NCBI RefSeq assembly: GCF_037658235.1 | Contig: NZ_JBBJLN010000006.1 | Location: 1-64,000 of the forward strand | From: Yunchengibacter salinarum | GTDB taxonomy: Bacteria > Pseudomonadota > Alphaproteobacteria > Sphingomonadales > Kordiimonadaceae | Length of the DNA: 64,000 nt | Reading direction: 5' to 3' | Shown here: in pieces, positions 7,919 through 18,200 of the stretch | How the letters are laid out: every line of letters starts with the position of its first letter | Position numbering within the stretch: the first letter of the stretch is position 1 | Position numbers and translations under genes: made by a program | The notes under the pieces: generated by a model | Database searches by the model: none | What the model was told of the DNA's origin: nothing | Seen by the model: only the letters and a program-made list of their open reading frames with translations

Positions 7919-8788
7919 ATGGGCCTGTTCAGAACCGCCAGCCGCGGCCTTATCGGCCTGAGAACCCGCCTGATCGGCGCGCCCGCGCCCAGGGTCGCCG
8001 TGGTGCGGCTGAACGGCGCCATCGCCGCCCAGGACAGCGCCATGCGCAGCCATTTATCGCTCAACGGCCTGGCGGACAGCCTGCATGATGCCTTTGACCT
8101 GCCGGGCGTGAAGGCGGTGGCGCTGGAAATCAACTCCCCCGGCGGCTCGCCGGTGCAAAGCGGCCTGATCGTGGATCGCATCCGGGCGCTGGCCGAGGAA
8201 AAGGACGTGCCCGTGATCGCCTTTGCCGAGGACGTGGCGGCCAGCGGCGGCTATATGCTGGCGCTGGCGGCGGACGAAATATTCGTGCACGAGGCCTCCA
8301 TACTGGGCAGCATCGGCGTGGTGGCGGCGGGCTTCGGCTTCCATGAAGCCATCGCCCGGCTGGGCGTGGAGCGGCGCCTTTATACCGCCGGGGACCATAA
8401 AGCCCTGCTGGACAGCTTTCGCCCCGAAAACCCCGAAGACGTGTCCCGGCTGAAAGACCTGCAAGCGGACATACACGCCTTCTTCATCCAGATGGTGAAG
8501 GACCGCCGTGGCCGCCGCCTGGCCGGGGACGAGGCGACCCTGTTCAACGGCGACATCTTCACCGGCCAGCGCGCCGTGGAACTGGGCCTGGTGGATGGCA
8601 TCGGCGACCGGCGCAGCGTGTTGCGGGAACGCTTCGGGAAAAAGGTGCGCTTCCACCCCGTCAATGCGCGCTCGCGCGGGTTAAGGGGGCTGTTCGGCGC
8701 GCGATCCGGCGCCGCCGGCCCCAATCTGCCGCAACAGGCCCTTGCGACGCTGGAAAGCCGCCTGCTATGGAACCGGTACGGGCTTTGA
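7919..8788 (+). CDS. sppA: S49 family signal peptide peptidase, SppA/SohB type
   Basis: Membrane-associated serine protease that clears cleaved signal peptides and related membrane peptides. The 289-residue protein shows the S49 core: INSPGGSPVQS, the nucleophile serine in AASGGY (about residue 106-111), SILGSIGVV, and the general-base lysine in AGDHKALLDSF (about 160). It is the short single-domain form. ATG 7919 has GGGAGA upstream. There is no strong N-terminal membrane helix, only an amphipathic basic segment, so membrane contact may be peripheral. It follows the methyltransferase by about 95 bases and may be cotranscribed. Confidence 0.88.
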   Translation: MGLFRTASRGLIGLRTRLIGAPAPRVAVVRLNGAIAAQDSAMRSHLSLNGLADSLHDAFDLPGVKAVALEINSPGGSPVQSGLIVDRIRALAEEKDVPVIAFAEDVAASGGYMLALAADEIFVHEASILGSIGVVAAGFGFHEAIARLGVERRLYTAGDHKALLDSFRPENPEDVSRLKDLQADIHAFFIQMVKDRRGRRLAGDEATLFNGDIFTGQRAVELGLVDGIGDRRSVLRERFGKKVRFHPVNARSRGLRGLFGARSGAAGPNLPQQALATLESRLLWNRYGL

Positions 8789-8842
8789 TCCCTCGCCGCC
8801 CGTGCCAGCCCTGTTCCGTACCGAGCAAAAAAGGAGTCCGTC

Positions 8843-9160
8843 GTGGCGCACAGCACAGAGGACACAGCCGACCATCGGCGCGCACTGGATGATTTCCGCG
8901 AAAGCATCGACAATATCGATGCCGCGCTGGTCTTTCTGCTGGCGGAACGGTTCAAGGTCACCAAAAAGGTGGGCTATTACAAGCGGGAACACGCCCTGCC
9001 ACCCGCCGATCCGGCGCGGGAACAGAAACAGATAGAGCGGCTGCGCCAACTGGCGGACAGCGCCAATCTGGACCCGGAATTTTCCGAAAAATTCCTGCAA
9101 TTCATCATCAAGGAAGTGATCCGCCATCATGAACGCATCCGCCACGGGGAGGATGTGTGA
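8843..9160 (+). CDS. Chorismate mutase, AroQ class
   Basis: Converts chorismate to prephenate in the phenylalanine and tyrosine pathway. The 105-residue all-helical protein matches the monofunctional AroQ domain: an R-x-x-ID-x-ID start (FRESIDNIDAALVFLLAERF), the conserved K in VTKKVGYYK, and a C-terminal helix FLQFIIKEVIRHHERI. The start is GTG 8843 with AAGGAG spaced about 7 bases. It lies between sppA and glyQ, unlinked to other aromatic genes. Confidence 0.88.
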   Translation: MAHSTEDTADHRRALDDFRESIDNIDAALVFLLAERFKVTKKVGYYKREHALPPADPAREQKQIERLRQLADSANLDPEFSEKFLQFIIKEVIRHHERIRHGEDV

Positions 9161-9267
9161 TCCCCGCGGGGCGCACCGGGCCGTCGGCGCACCTTGACCC
9201 TGCCCCACCCGGCGGCTAGGTTGCGCGCCATTCAAGGCGACCAACCCCGTTGCAAGAAGACCGGACA

Positions 9268-10170
9268 ATGGCAGATCAGGCAGCCCCGCGCGGGCACTCC
9301 TTTCAGGACATCATCCTGACCCTTCAGACCTATTGGGCGGATCAGGGATGCGTGATCCTGCAACCCTATGATCTGGAAATGGGCGCGGGCACCTTTCACC
9401 CGGCCACGACGCTGCGCGCGCTCGGCCCCGATCCGTGGCGGGCCGCCTATGTGCAGCCCTGCCGCCGCCCCACGGATGGCCGATACGGCGAAAACCCCAA
9501 CCGGTTGCAGCATTATTACCAGTTCCAGACCGTGTTGAAGCCCAGCCCCGACGATATACAGGCGCTGTATCTGGGCTCGCTGGAGGCCATCGGGATCGAC
9601 AGCCGCCTGCATGACATCCGCTTCGTGGAAGATGACTGGGAAAGCCCCACGCTGGGCGCCTGGGGGCTGGGCTGGGAAGTCTGGTGCGACGGCATGGAAG
9701 TCAGCCAGTTCACCTATTTCCAGCAGGTGGGCGGCCATGACTGCCGCCCCGTCACCGGGGAGCTGACCTACGGGCTGGAACGGCTGGTCATGTTCATTCA
9801 GGGTGTGGACAATGTGTATGACCTGGATTTCAACGGCGCCGGCGTTTCCTATGGCGACATCTATCTGGCCAATGAGCAGCAGCAGTCGGCCCACAATTTC
9901 GAGATCGCGGACACAGACAAGCTGTTCGACGGTTTCCGCAAGGCGCAGGACGAATGCCACCGCCTGATCGCGGCGAAGCTGCCCCTGCCCGCCTATGAGC
10001 AGGCCATCAAGGCCAGCCACATCTTCAACCTGCTGGATGCGCGGGGCGTGATTTCCGTCACCGAACGGCAGGCTTATATCGGGCGGGTGCGCGATCTGGC
10101 CAAGGGAAGCTGCACCGCCTATATGCAGAAAAACGGCTGGCTGAACGCCGCCGGGGAGCCGCAGGCATGA
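9268..10170 (+). CDS. glyQ: Glycyl-tRNA synthetase alpha subunit
   Basis: Catalytic-domain subunit of the bacterial alpha2-beta2 glycyl-tRNA synthetase, charging tRNA-Gly. The 300-residue product is the usual length and contains the class II elements: SFQDIILTLQTYWADQGC at the N-terminus, TFHPATTLRALGPD, and WRAAYVQPCRRPTDGRYGENPNR spanning motif 2. ATG 9268 is preferred over an upstream in-frame TTG at 9250. The stop overlaps glyS as ATGA, keeping subunit synthesis coupled. A matching tRNA-Gly(TCC) gene is in the window. Confidence 0.98.
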   Translation: MADQAAPRGHSFQDIILTLQTYWADQGCVILQPYDLEMGAGTFHPATTLRALGPDPWRAAYVQPCRRPTDGRYGENPNRLQHYYQFQTVLKPSPDDIQALYLGSLEAIGIDSRLHDIRFVEDDWESPTLGAWGLGWEVWCDGMEVSQFTYFQQVGGHDCRPVTGELTYGLERLVMFIQGVDNVYDLDFNGAGVSYGDIYLANEQQQSAHNFEIADTDKLFDGFRKAQDECHRLIAAKLPLPAYEQAIKASHIFNLLDARGVISVTERQAYIGRVRDLAKGSCTAYMQKNGWLNAAGEPQA

Positions 10171-12251
10171 ACGCGCAGGACAAGGCCGAAACCGGCGAAC
10201 TGCTGATCGAGCTTTACAGCGAGGAAATCCCCGCCGGAATGCAGCAGAACGCGGCGGCGCACCTGCAATCCGCCATGACGGGTGCACTGGCGGATACGGG
10301 CCTGACCATGGCCGATACGCGGGCCTTTTACACACCGCAACGGCTGATTCTGACCATTTCGGGCCTACCGCTCAAAACGCCGGACATAAGCGAGGAAAAG
10401 CGCGGCCCCCGCGTGGACGCACCCGAAAAGGCGATCAATGGTTTCCTGCGCGGCAATGGCATCAGCCGCGATCAGTGCGTTGAGCGGGACGAGAAAAAAG
10501 GCACCTTCCTTTATGCGGTCATCGAAAAGCAGGGGGAGCCCACGCGGGATGTGATCGCCCGGAAGCTGGCGGAGATCATTCACAACTTCCCCTGGCCCAA
10601 GTCCCAGCGCTGGGGCAGCGGCTCCTTGCGCTGGGTGCGCCCGCTCCATCATGCGCTGACCCTGTTCAATGGCGACCCCGTGGCATTGCCGGGACTGGGC
10701 GTGGCCAGCGGCGCGGCACGAACGCGCGGTCACCGCTTCATGGCGCCGGATGCCTTCACCGTCACCGGTTTCGCCGATTATGCCCAAAAACTGCGCGCCG
10801 CCCATGTGATGCTGGACCCGGCAGAGCGCAAACGGGTGATACGGGACAGGGCGCTTGAACTGGCGGACGAAGCGGGCGTGGACCTGGTGGACGATCCCGG
10901 CCTTCTGGATGAGGTGGCCGGCCTGGTGGAATGGCCGGTGCCCCTGCCCGGCCGCTTCGATCCCGCCTTCATGACCGTGCCGGAAGAAGCGTTGATCAAG
11001 ACCATGAAGGCGGACCAGAAATATTTCGTCACCCGTGACCGCGAGACCGGCAGGCTGGCGCCCGTTTTCATCACCGTGGCCAATATCGAGGCGCCCGACG
11101 GCGGCGACACCATCATCCGGGGCAATGAGCGCGTGCTGGCGGCGCGGCTGTCCGATGCGCGCTTCTTCTGGGAACAGGATCTGAAAACCCCGCTGGAAGA
11201 CCTGAAACCCCGGCTTGCGGACATTGTGTTCCACGAAAAGCTGGGCCAGCTTTCCGACCGGGTGGACCGCATGGTGGCGCTTTCCGGGCATCTGGCCGAT
11301 CACATTCCCGGCTGCCACAAGCAACAGGCGGAGCGGGCCGCATCGCTCGCCAAGGCGGATCTCGTCACCGGCATGGTGGGGGAATTCGCGGACCTTCAGG
11401 GCATTATGGGCCGCTATTACGCGCTGGCCCAGAATGAGGACGCGGCGGTGGCCGACGCCATTCTGGACCATTACGCCCCGCGCGGGCCGAAGGACCGCTG
11501 CCCCACCGCGCCCATCAGCGTGGCCGTGGCGCTGGCGGAAAAGCTGGATACACTGGTGGGCTTCTTCGGCATTGGCGAAACCCCCACCGGCAGCAAGGAC
11601 CCCTTTGCCCTGCGCCGTGCCGCCCTTGGCGTGATCCGCCTGATCACGGAAAACGGGCTTCGGGTATCGCTGACCACCCTGTTCCATACGGCACGCGGTC
11701 TGTATGCCGCCGACCGCATCGCCGATGCGGACGACACGCTGACCGGCTTCGTGATCGACCGCTTGAAAGTGCAGCAGCGGGAGCGCGGCGTTCGCCATGA
11801 CGTGATCGATGCCGCCACGGGCGGACAGGACGATCTGGTGCGCCTGCTGGCGCTGGTGGATGCACTGCAAGGCTTTCTGGACACGGACGACGGCGCCAAT
11901 CTGCTGGCGGGCTACAAGCGCGCCGCCAATATCCTCAAGGCGGAAGCCCGAAAGGACGGCGCGGCCAGCACAGCCCATGTGGACCCCGTCCTCTTTCAGG
12001 AGGACTTCGAAAAAGCGCTCTATGACGCCCTCGGCACCGCCCGCAAAGCCGCGGAAACCGCGCTGGAGCGGGAGGATTTCGCCGCCGCCATGCGGGCGCT
12101 GGCAAACTTGCGTAAACCCATTGATTCCTTTTTCGATGGCGTTACCGTGAACGCTGACGATTCCGCAGTGCGGCAAAACCGGCTGGCGCTGCTGACCGCC
12201 ATACAGGCGGCGACGGACGCAGTGGCGGATTTCAGCCAGCTTGAAGGCTAG
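10167..12251 (+). CDS. glyS: Glycyl-tRNA synthetase beta subunit
   Basis: Large subunit of the heterotetrameric glycyl-tRNA synthetase, responsible for tRNA recognition. The 694-residue length is standard. It opens with LLIELYSEEIPAGMQQ, contains an HD-domain-like region with KADLVTGMVGEF and GIMGRYYA, and ends in a DALR anticodon-binding-type segment. The start overlaps the glyQ stop by 4 bases. No irregularity seen. Confidence 0.98.
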   Translation: MNAQDKAETGELLIELYSEEIPAGMQQNAAAHLQSAMTGALADTGLTMADTRAFYTPQRLILTISGLPLKTPDISEEKRGPRVDAPEKAINGFLRGNGISRDQCVERDEKKGTFLYAVIEKQGEPTRDVIARKLAEIIHNFPWPKSQRWGSGSLRWVRPLHHALTLFNGDPVALPGLGVASGAARTRGHRFMAPDAFTVTGFADYAQKLRAAHVMLDPAERKRVIRDRALELADEAGVDLVDDPGLLDEVAGLVEWPVPLPGRFDPAFMTVPEEALIKTMKADQKYFVTRDRETGRLAPVFITVANIEAPDGGDTIIRGNERVLAARLSDARFFWEQDLKTPLEDLKPRLADIVFHEKLGQLSDRVDRMVALSGHLADHIPGCHKQQAERAASLAKADLVTGMVGEFADLQGIMGRYYALAQNEDAAVADAILDHYAPRGPKDRCPTAPISVAVALAEKLDTLVGFFGIGETPTGSKDPFALRRAALGVIRLITENGLRVSLTTLFHTARGLYAADRIADADDTLTGFVIDRLKVQQRERGVRHDVIDAATGGQDDLVRLLALVDALQGFLDTDDGANLLAGYKRAANILKAEARKDGAASTAHVDPVLFQEDFEKALYDALGTARKAAETALEREDFAAAMRALANLRKPIDSFFDGVTVNADDSAVRQNRLALLTAIQAATDAVADFSQLEG

Positions 12252-12337
12252 GCGGAAAACCGGCCACTTTGATACACGGCCCGCCCGCCACACCGGCGCG
12301 GCGGTGGGGGATGCCACAGGGGGATGGTGACGGCACC

Positions 12338-15016
12338 ATGAGCAAATGGGTTTACACATTCGGGGACGGCGCGGCGGAAGGCCGGGCCGACATGAAGAAT
12401 CTGCTGGGCGGCAAGGGCGCCAATCTGGCGGAAATGGCGTCTCTGGGGCTGCCGGTTCCGCCCGGCTTCACCATCACCACCGCCGTATGCACCCATTATT
12501 ACGCCCATGACCACCAGTACCCCGACAGCCTGAAGGGCGAAGTGGAAGCCGCCCTCAGGGCCGTGGAATCCAGTGTGGGCGCCCGCTTCGGCGACCCGGA
12601 CAAGCCACTGCTGGTCTCGGTGCGATCCGGGGCGCGGGTTTCCATGCCGGGCATGATGGATACGGTGCTCAATCTGGGCCTCAATGCCGAAACGGTGGAA
12701 GGGCTGGCGCGCCAGAGCGGCGATGCCCGCTTTGCCTGGGACAGCTATCGCCGCTTCATCCAGATGTATTCGGATGTGGTGCTGGGCGTGGACCACCACA
12801 TCTTCGAGGACGAAATCGAACTCTACAAGGAAGAGCGCGGGCTGGAACTGGACACCGAGCTGAAAGCCGATGACTGGCGCGACCTGGCCGGTCGCTTCCG
12901 CGTCAAGACGGAAGAAGCGCTGGGCACCCCCTTCCCGGAAAGCGCCGAGGAACAGTTATGGGGCGCCATTGGCGCCGTGTTCGGTTCCTGGCAGATTGAG
13001 CGGGCGAAAACCTATCGCCGCCTGCACAACATCCCTGAGGAATGGGGCACGGCGGTGAATGTGCAGGCCATGGTGTTCGGCAATATGGGCGACAGTTCCG
13101 CCACCGGCGTTGCCTTCACCCGCAACCCGTCCACTGGCGAAAAGGCCACTTATGGCGAATATCTGATCAACGCCCAGGGGGAAGACGTGGTGGCGGGCAT
13201 CCGCACGCCCCAGCACCTGACCCGCGCCGCGCGCGAAGCCGCCGGCACCGACAAGCCGGCCATGGAAGAAAGTATGCCCGCCGTCTTTGCCCAGCTTCAG
13301 GACGTGTTCCACAAGCTGGAAACCCATTACCGGGACATGCAGGACATCGAATTCACGGTCCAGAAGGGCAAGCTTTGGATGCTTCAGACCCGCGCGGGCA
13401 AGCGCACCGCGGCGGCGGCCCTGAAAATCGCCGTGGAAATGGCCGCCGAGGGCCTGATCACGGAAGAAGAAGCCGTGATGCGGGTGGACCCCGCCGCGCT
13501 GGACCAGCTTCTGCACCCCACGCTGGACCCCGCCGCCCCGCGCGATATCCTGACCCGTGGCCTGCCCGCCTCGCCCGGTGCCGCCGCCGGTGAAGTGGTG
13601 TTCGACGCGGACGAGGCGGACGCGCTGGCCAAGGAAGGCCGGGACGTGATCCTGTGCCGGGTGGAAACCAGCCCGGAGGACATTCACGGTATGCACGCCG
13701 CCCGTGGCATCCTCACCGCGCGCGGCGGCATGACAAGCCACGCCGCCGTGGTGGCGCGCGGCATGGGCCGGGCCTGCGTTTCGGGCGCGGGCCAGATCCG
13801 CATCGACGCGGGCGCGGGCGTGATGACCTGCATGGGCCGGGAGGTCCGCAAGGGCGATGTCATCACCATTGACGGCGGCAGCGGCGACGTGATGGTGGGC
13901 GAAGTAAAAACCCTGAAGCCGGAACTGGCGGGCGATTTCGCCCGGCTGATGGTCTGGGCGGATCGCCAGCGCGCCCTGAAGGTGCGCACCAATGCGGACA
14001 CGCCCGCCGATGCCCAGACCGCGCGCGATTTCGGCGCCGAGGGCATCGGGCTTTGCCGCACCGAACACATGTTCTTCGACGGCAACCGCATCATCGCGGT
14101 TCGGGAAATGATCCTGGCCCATGACCGGGAGGGGCGCCGCAAGGCCCTGGAAAAGCTGCTGCCCATGCAACGCGGCGATTTTTATGACCTGTTTACCATC
14201 ATGCGCGGCCTGCCCGTGACCATCCGCCTGCTGGACCCGCCCCTGCACGAATTCCTGCCGCGTCATGACAGCGAGTTCGACGAAGTGGCCGCCGCCATGG
14301 GTGTGGATTCCGCAACCCTGCGCCGCCGCGCCAGCGAACTGTATGAATTCAACCCCATGCTGGGCCATCGCGGCTGTCGGCTGGGCATCACCTATCCCGA
14401 AATCTATGAAATGCAGGCCCGCGCCATCTTCGAATCCGCCGTGGAGATCGAAAGCGAAACCGGCGAAACAGTGGTGCCGGAAATCATGATCCCTCTGGTG
14501 GCCACCGCGCGGGAATTGAGCGACCTGCGCACCGTGGTAGACCGGGTGGCGGAGGCCGTCTTCACGGAAAAGGGCCACCGGATCAACTATCTGGTGGGCA
14601 CCATGATCGAACTGCCCCGCGCCGCCCTGTGTGCCGCGGACATCGCCGCCCATGCGGACTTTTTCTCCTTTGGTACCAATGACCTGACCCAGACCACACT
14701 GGGCATCAGCCGGGACGACGCAGGCAGTTTCCTGGATCACTATATCCGCACCGGAATCTTCCCCCGCCATCCCTTTGTCACGCTGGACCGGGACGGTGTG
14801 GGCGAACTGGTGGCCATCGGCGTTGAACGGGGCCGCGCCACCCGTCCGGGCCTGAAAACGGGGATTTGCGGCGAACATGGCGGCGACCCGGATTCCATCG
14901 CCTTCTGTCAGGAAACCGGGCTGGATTATGTGTCCTGCTCACCCTACCGGGTGCCGATCGCCCGGCTGGCGGCGGCCCAGGCCGCTCTGGCCGCTAGCGC
15001 GGGCAGGGATTGTTGA
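12338..15016 (+). CDS. ppdK: Pyruvate, phosphate dikinase
   Basis: Interconverts pyruvate, ATP and phosphate with phosphoenolpyruvate, AMP and pyrophosphate. The 892-residue enzyme has the N-terminal ATP-grasp domain (LLGGKGANLAEM at about 17-28), the phosphohistidine swivelling domain with the catalytic histidine in GGMTSHAAVVARGMG (about residue 467), and the C-terminal TIM-barrel PEP-utilising domain with LCRTEHMFF and GTNDLTQTTLG. ATG 12338 is used; an upstream in-frame ATG at 12269 gives a non-conserved extension. It follows glyS by 86 bases, a common alphaproteobacterial neighbourhood. A pyrophosphate-driven step can work for gluconeogenesis or glycolysis; which applies cannot be told here. 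Confidence 0.97.
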   Translation: MSKWVYTFGDGAAEGRADMKNLLGGKGANLAEMASLGLPVPPGFTITTAVCTHYYAHDHQYPDSLKGEVEAALRAVESSVGARFGDPDKPLLVSVRSGARVSMPGMMDTVLNLGLNAETVEGLARQSGDARFAWDSYRRFIQMYSDVVLGVDHHIFEDEIELYKEERGLELDTELKADDWRDLAGRFRVKTEEALGTPFPESAEEQLWGAIGAVFGSWQIERAKTYRRLHNIPEEWGTAVNVQAMVFGNMGDSSATGVAFTRNPSTGEKATYGEYLINAQGEDVVAGIRTPQHLTRAAREAAGTDKPAMEESMPAVFAQLQDVFHKLETHYRDMQDIEFTVQKGKLWMLQTRAGKRTAAAALKIAVEMAAEGLITEEEAVMRVDPAALDQLLHPTLDPAAPRDILTRGLPASPGAAAGEVVFDADEADALAKEGRDVILCRVETSPEDIHGMHAARGILTARGGMTSHAAVVARGMGRACVSGAGQIRIDAGAGVMTCMGREVRKGDVITIDGGSGDVMVGEVKTLKPELAGDFARLMVWADRQRALKVRTNADTPADAQTARDFGAEGIGLCRTEHMFFDGNRIIAVREMILAHDREGRRKALEKLLPMQRGDFYDLFTIMRGLPVTIRLLDPPLHEFLPRHDSEFDEVAAAMGVDSATLRRRASELYEFNPMLGHRGCRLGITYPEIYEMQARAIFESAVEIESETGETVVPEIMIPLVATARELSDLRTVVDRVAEAVFTEKGHRINYLVGTMIELPRAALCAADIAAHADFFSFGTNDLTQTTLGISRDDAGSFLDHYIRTGIFPRHPFVTLDRDGVGELVAIGVERGRATRPGLKTGICGEHGGDPDSIAFCQETGLDYVSCSPYRVPIARLAAAQAALAASAGRDC

Positions 15017-15087
15017 CCGCTCACGCAAGCGTGCTGCGCACGCGCTCCGCGAGGGCGCCGCACTTGCGGCGGGCCACGCTTGTGGCC
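15017..15087. repeat. GC-rich multi-hairpin repeat, copy A
   Basis: 71-base element beginning CCGCTCACGCAAGCGTGC. It contains four short inverted repeats in a row: CACGC/GCGTG, GCGTGC/GCACGC, GCCGCA/TGCGGC and GGCCAC/GTGGCC. It is identical to copy B. It directly follows the ppdK stop and may act as an RNA 3' structure or REP-like element. Confidence 0.85.
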
Positions 15088-15093
15088 TCCGCT

Positions 15094-15113
15094 CATCCCG
15101 CAAATGCGGGATG
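15094..15113. repeat. Perfect 9-bp inverted repeat between copies A and B
   Basis: CATCCCGCA-AA-TGCGGGATG with no T-run on either side. It is probably a structured element of the ppdK 3' region rather than a classical terminator. Confidence 0.6.
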
Positions 15114-15154
15114 GCGGTAGAGGACAAGTTGGTGCGGGTGGGAGCTGTTTTTTG

Positions 15155-15225
15155 CCGCTCACGCAAGCGTGCTGCGCACGCGCTCCGCGAGGGCGCCGCA
15201 CTTGCGGCGGGCCACGCTTGTGGCC
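15155..15225. repeat. GC-rich multi-hairpin repeat, copy B
   Basis: 71 of 71 bases match copy A, 138 bases downstream. The linker shares GCGGGATGGCGGTAGAGG-type sequence with the linkers of the array at 27029. Together A and B fill the gap between ppdK and the convergent RTX gene; no ORF is credible in 15017-15280. Confidence 0.85.
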
Positions 15226-15280
15226 GTCGGATAGGGTGGTGTTTAAGGATAGGCGGGATGGCCGCAGGGGCGGCGAAGCC

Positions 15281-18200
15281 TTACAGTGTGATAACGGCAT
15301 CCGCCAGATCGTTCAGGGTGAGCCCCACAAGGAACAGGCTGCTGTCCGCGCCGGTCATGATGAGCACGCCGTCACTGCCGCCCTGCACATCTTCGGAGGC
15401 GGCGGCCAGCACCGCTTCCCGGTTTGCGAAGGCGGCCTCGGCATTGGCCAGGAAAAGCGTGTCCTGATCCGCATTGAAGTCCGTGACCCTGTCCCGGCCA
15501 TGATCACCGCCGAAAAAGAACTGGTCCGCCCCCGCGCCGCCAGTGAGCGTATCATCACCGCCGCCGCCGAACAGGGCGTCCACGCCCGCGCCGCCAGCCA
15601 GCCGGTCCACGCCGCTGCCGCCGAACAAGGTATCAGCGCCCGCGCCCCCGGCCAGCGTGTCGGCGCCGGCCCCGGCAAAGATGCTGTCATTCCCGGTTCC
15701 GCCCTCGAAGCGGTCCCCGTTATCGGCGTCCGCACCGCCGCGCCCGCCGAACAACACGTCCTGGCCCGGCCCGCCGAACAGACTGTCCGACCCGGCGCCG
15801 CCGCCCAGCACATCCGCGCCCGCCGCGCCGAACACCTGATCATTGCCCGTGCCGGCAAAGCTGAACGCGGCGCCGGGGGTGTCCAGAAGCGCTTCCCCCG
15901 GATCGAAGCGGTCATTGCCGTTGCTGTCCGCCCAATCACCGCCCACCACCGTATCGTCGCCCGCACCGGGGAACAGGGTATCGATGCCGGTGCCGCCAAT
16001 GAACAGATCGCCCGCATCGTCGCCCGGCCCGGCGAAAAAACTGTCCCGCCCCTGGCCGCCAAAGGCGGTATCGGACCCGGCGCCGCCAGTGAGCGTGTCA
16101 TTGCCCGCCTGCCCTTCCAGGCGATTGTCGGCGCCGTCACCCACCAGCCGGTCATGGCCCTGCCCGCCGCGCAGATTTTCGATGCCTTCCAGCACGTCCC
16201 CCTCAGCGCCCAGCCGCGTGAAGCCTTCGCGCAGATTGACCACCACGGCGCCGGAGTCGCTGAAGTCCGCCAGGTCCGTGCCATCGCCGCCGCTCAGCGT
16301 GTCCGCCCCGTCCCCACCGATCAGCGTATCGTCACCGGCAAGACCGGACAGGCGATCATCCCCACCGGCGCCGTTCAGGCTGTTATGGGCCAGATTGCCG
16401 GTTAAAGTGTCGTTGCCGCCTGCCGCCACCACATTTTCGATCACCGTGTCCTCGGTCAGGCTCAGGGTCTGGCGCAGTTCCACGCTGCGATCAGAAATGC
16501 TGGTGCCCACATCCACCGCGCTGCCGGGGGCCAGATCCAGATTGAGCGCCCCCACATCCGGCCCGAACGTGAAGGTATCATTGCCGCCCGCATCGAACAG
16601 CCCTTCGAACACCACCTGATCCGCGGTGAAATGATATACGTCATCGCCCGCCGAGGCGCTGGTATTGGCGCCGAAAATCTGTTGCAGGGCCTCTATGTCG
16701 ATGGCCTGAAAGCCGGTGGGGCTGATGGGCAGCCCCCCTGAGAACACGCCGTTAAGCCCCAGTTGGAAGGTCATCAGGGTGAATTCCGCGCCCTGAATAA
16801 TGCCGTCCGGGGCCTGCACGGTGCCGCTCACATCCAGCACCTCCAGCCGGGACAGCAGGTTGCGCCCCGCTTCATCCGATGCCGGATCGTTGTCATGCTC
16901 ATGGTCCTGATCATGGTCATGCGGCGGCGGGGCGATCGCCGCCCCCTCCGCGTCCGTGGCGGTGGACGGCGCCAGAACCTCCGGCGCGCCGCCCCCCTCG
17001 CGGGGGTGCTGCAAGCCAAGGGCGTGCCCCAGTTCGTGCGCCACCAGCGGCAGGGTGTTATCCCCCCAGTCGCGGGTATCGATCCAGATGTCAGACGCCA
17101 CGCCCAGGTCACCGGACGACGGGAAAAAGGCAAAACCGGCTGAGCCCCGGTCCCCCACGGCGCTGCTCTGCGCCATGCGGATCAGGCCCACATGGCCGGG
17201 CGCCTCCTCCACCTCCACAAAGTCCACATTGATGAGCTTTTCCAGGTCCGCCACCGTCTGGCGGAAGGCGTCTTTCTGTTCCTCCGTCACCGGGGAGAAG
17301 CCCAGATTATTGGTGAAATCGCCGGGGGGCAGCAGGCTCGGATCGTCCGGGAAGCTGTAGGTCAGCACCAGCGGGCTGCCATCGGCGGGCATTTCAAAGC
17401 CCAGCCCGTTGATCAGGCTCTCGGCCCGGCCACTGCCCTGAAGCCCGCCCACGACGGATTGCTGCGGGTTGGACTTCAGAACATGGCCGGTATCGAGCGA
17501 CGCGGGATCGACCCCTTCAAGCCGCAGGCTGGTATTGTCATCAAAGGTGAAGACGGTATCGTCGCCGTCCTGCCGTGCCAGCGCCAGTATGTCAGCCCTG
17601 TCGAACAGGCGCAGGCTGGCCGGGGCGGCGAGCCTGTCCTCAGCGGGGTCGAAATCGGTTATGGTGGCCTGGCCAAAGGCGGACAGGGTGAACACGTCTC
17701 CACCATCCCCACCGGTCAGGCGCGACACACCGCTGCCCCCGTTCAGATGATCGGCGCCCGCGCCGCCAAGCAGCACATCATTGCCGCTGCCGCCCTTAAG
17801 GGTGTCGTCCCCGACCCCGCCATCCAGCCGATCCGCACCGCCCTGCCCGATCAGCGAATCATTGCCCGAAGCGCCGATAAGCGTATCCGCGCCGCCACCG
17901 CCGGTCAGCGTGTCGGACCCGGAAAGCCCATCCGCCGTGCCCCCCTGGCTGGACAGCCACAGGCGATCCGAGAAAGGCGTTGGGACGGGGTCATCGCCAA
18001 AACCGATGGTGCCCCGGTTACCGAGAAGAAAATCATCGGCGGTCAGGCTGTCCAGATCCACGCCTTCCAGCCGCACGCTGCCGCCGGTCTGGGTGTTGAT
18101 GATCACGTCATCGCCGTTTTGCGTACTGTCCTGAAGCACATCCGACAGGCCGGGCCAGGTCAGCCCGTCATCCACCAGCAGCAGGCCATCCCCTTCGCCC

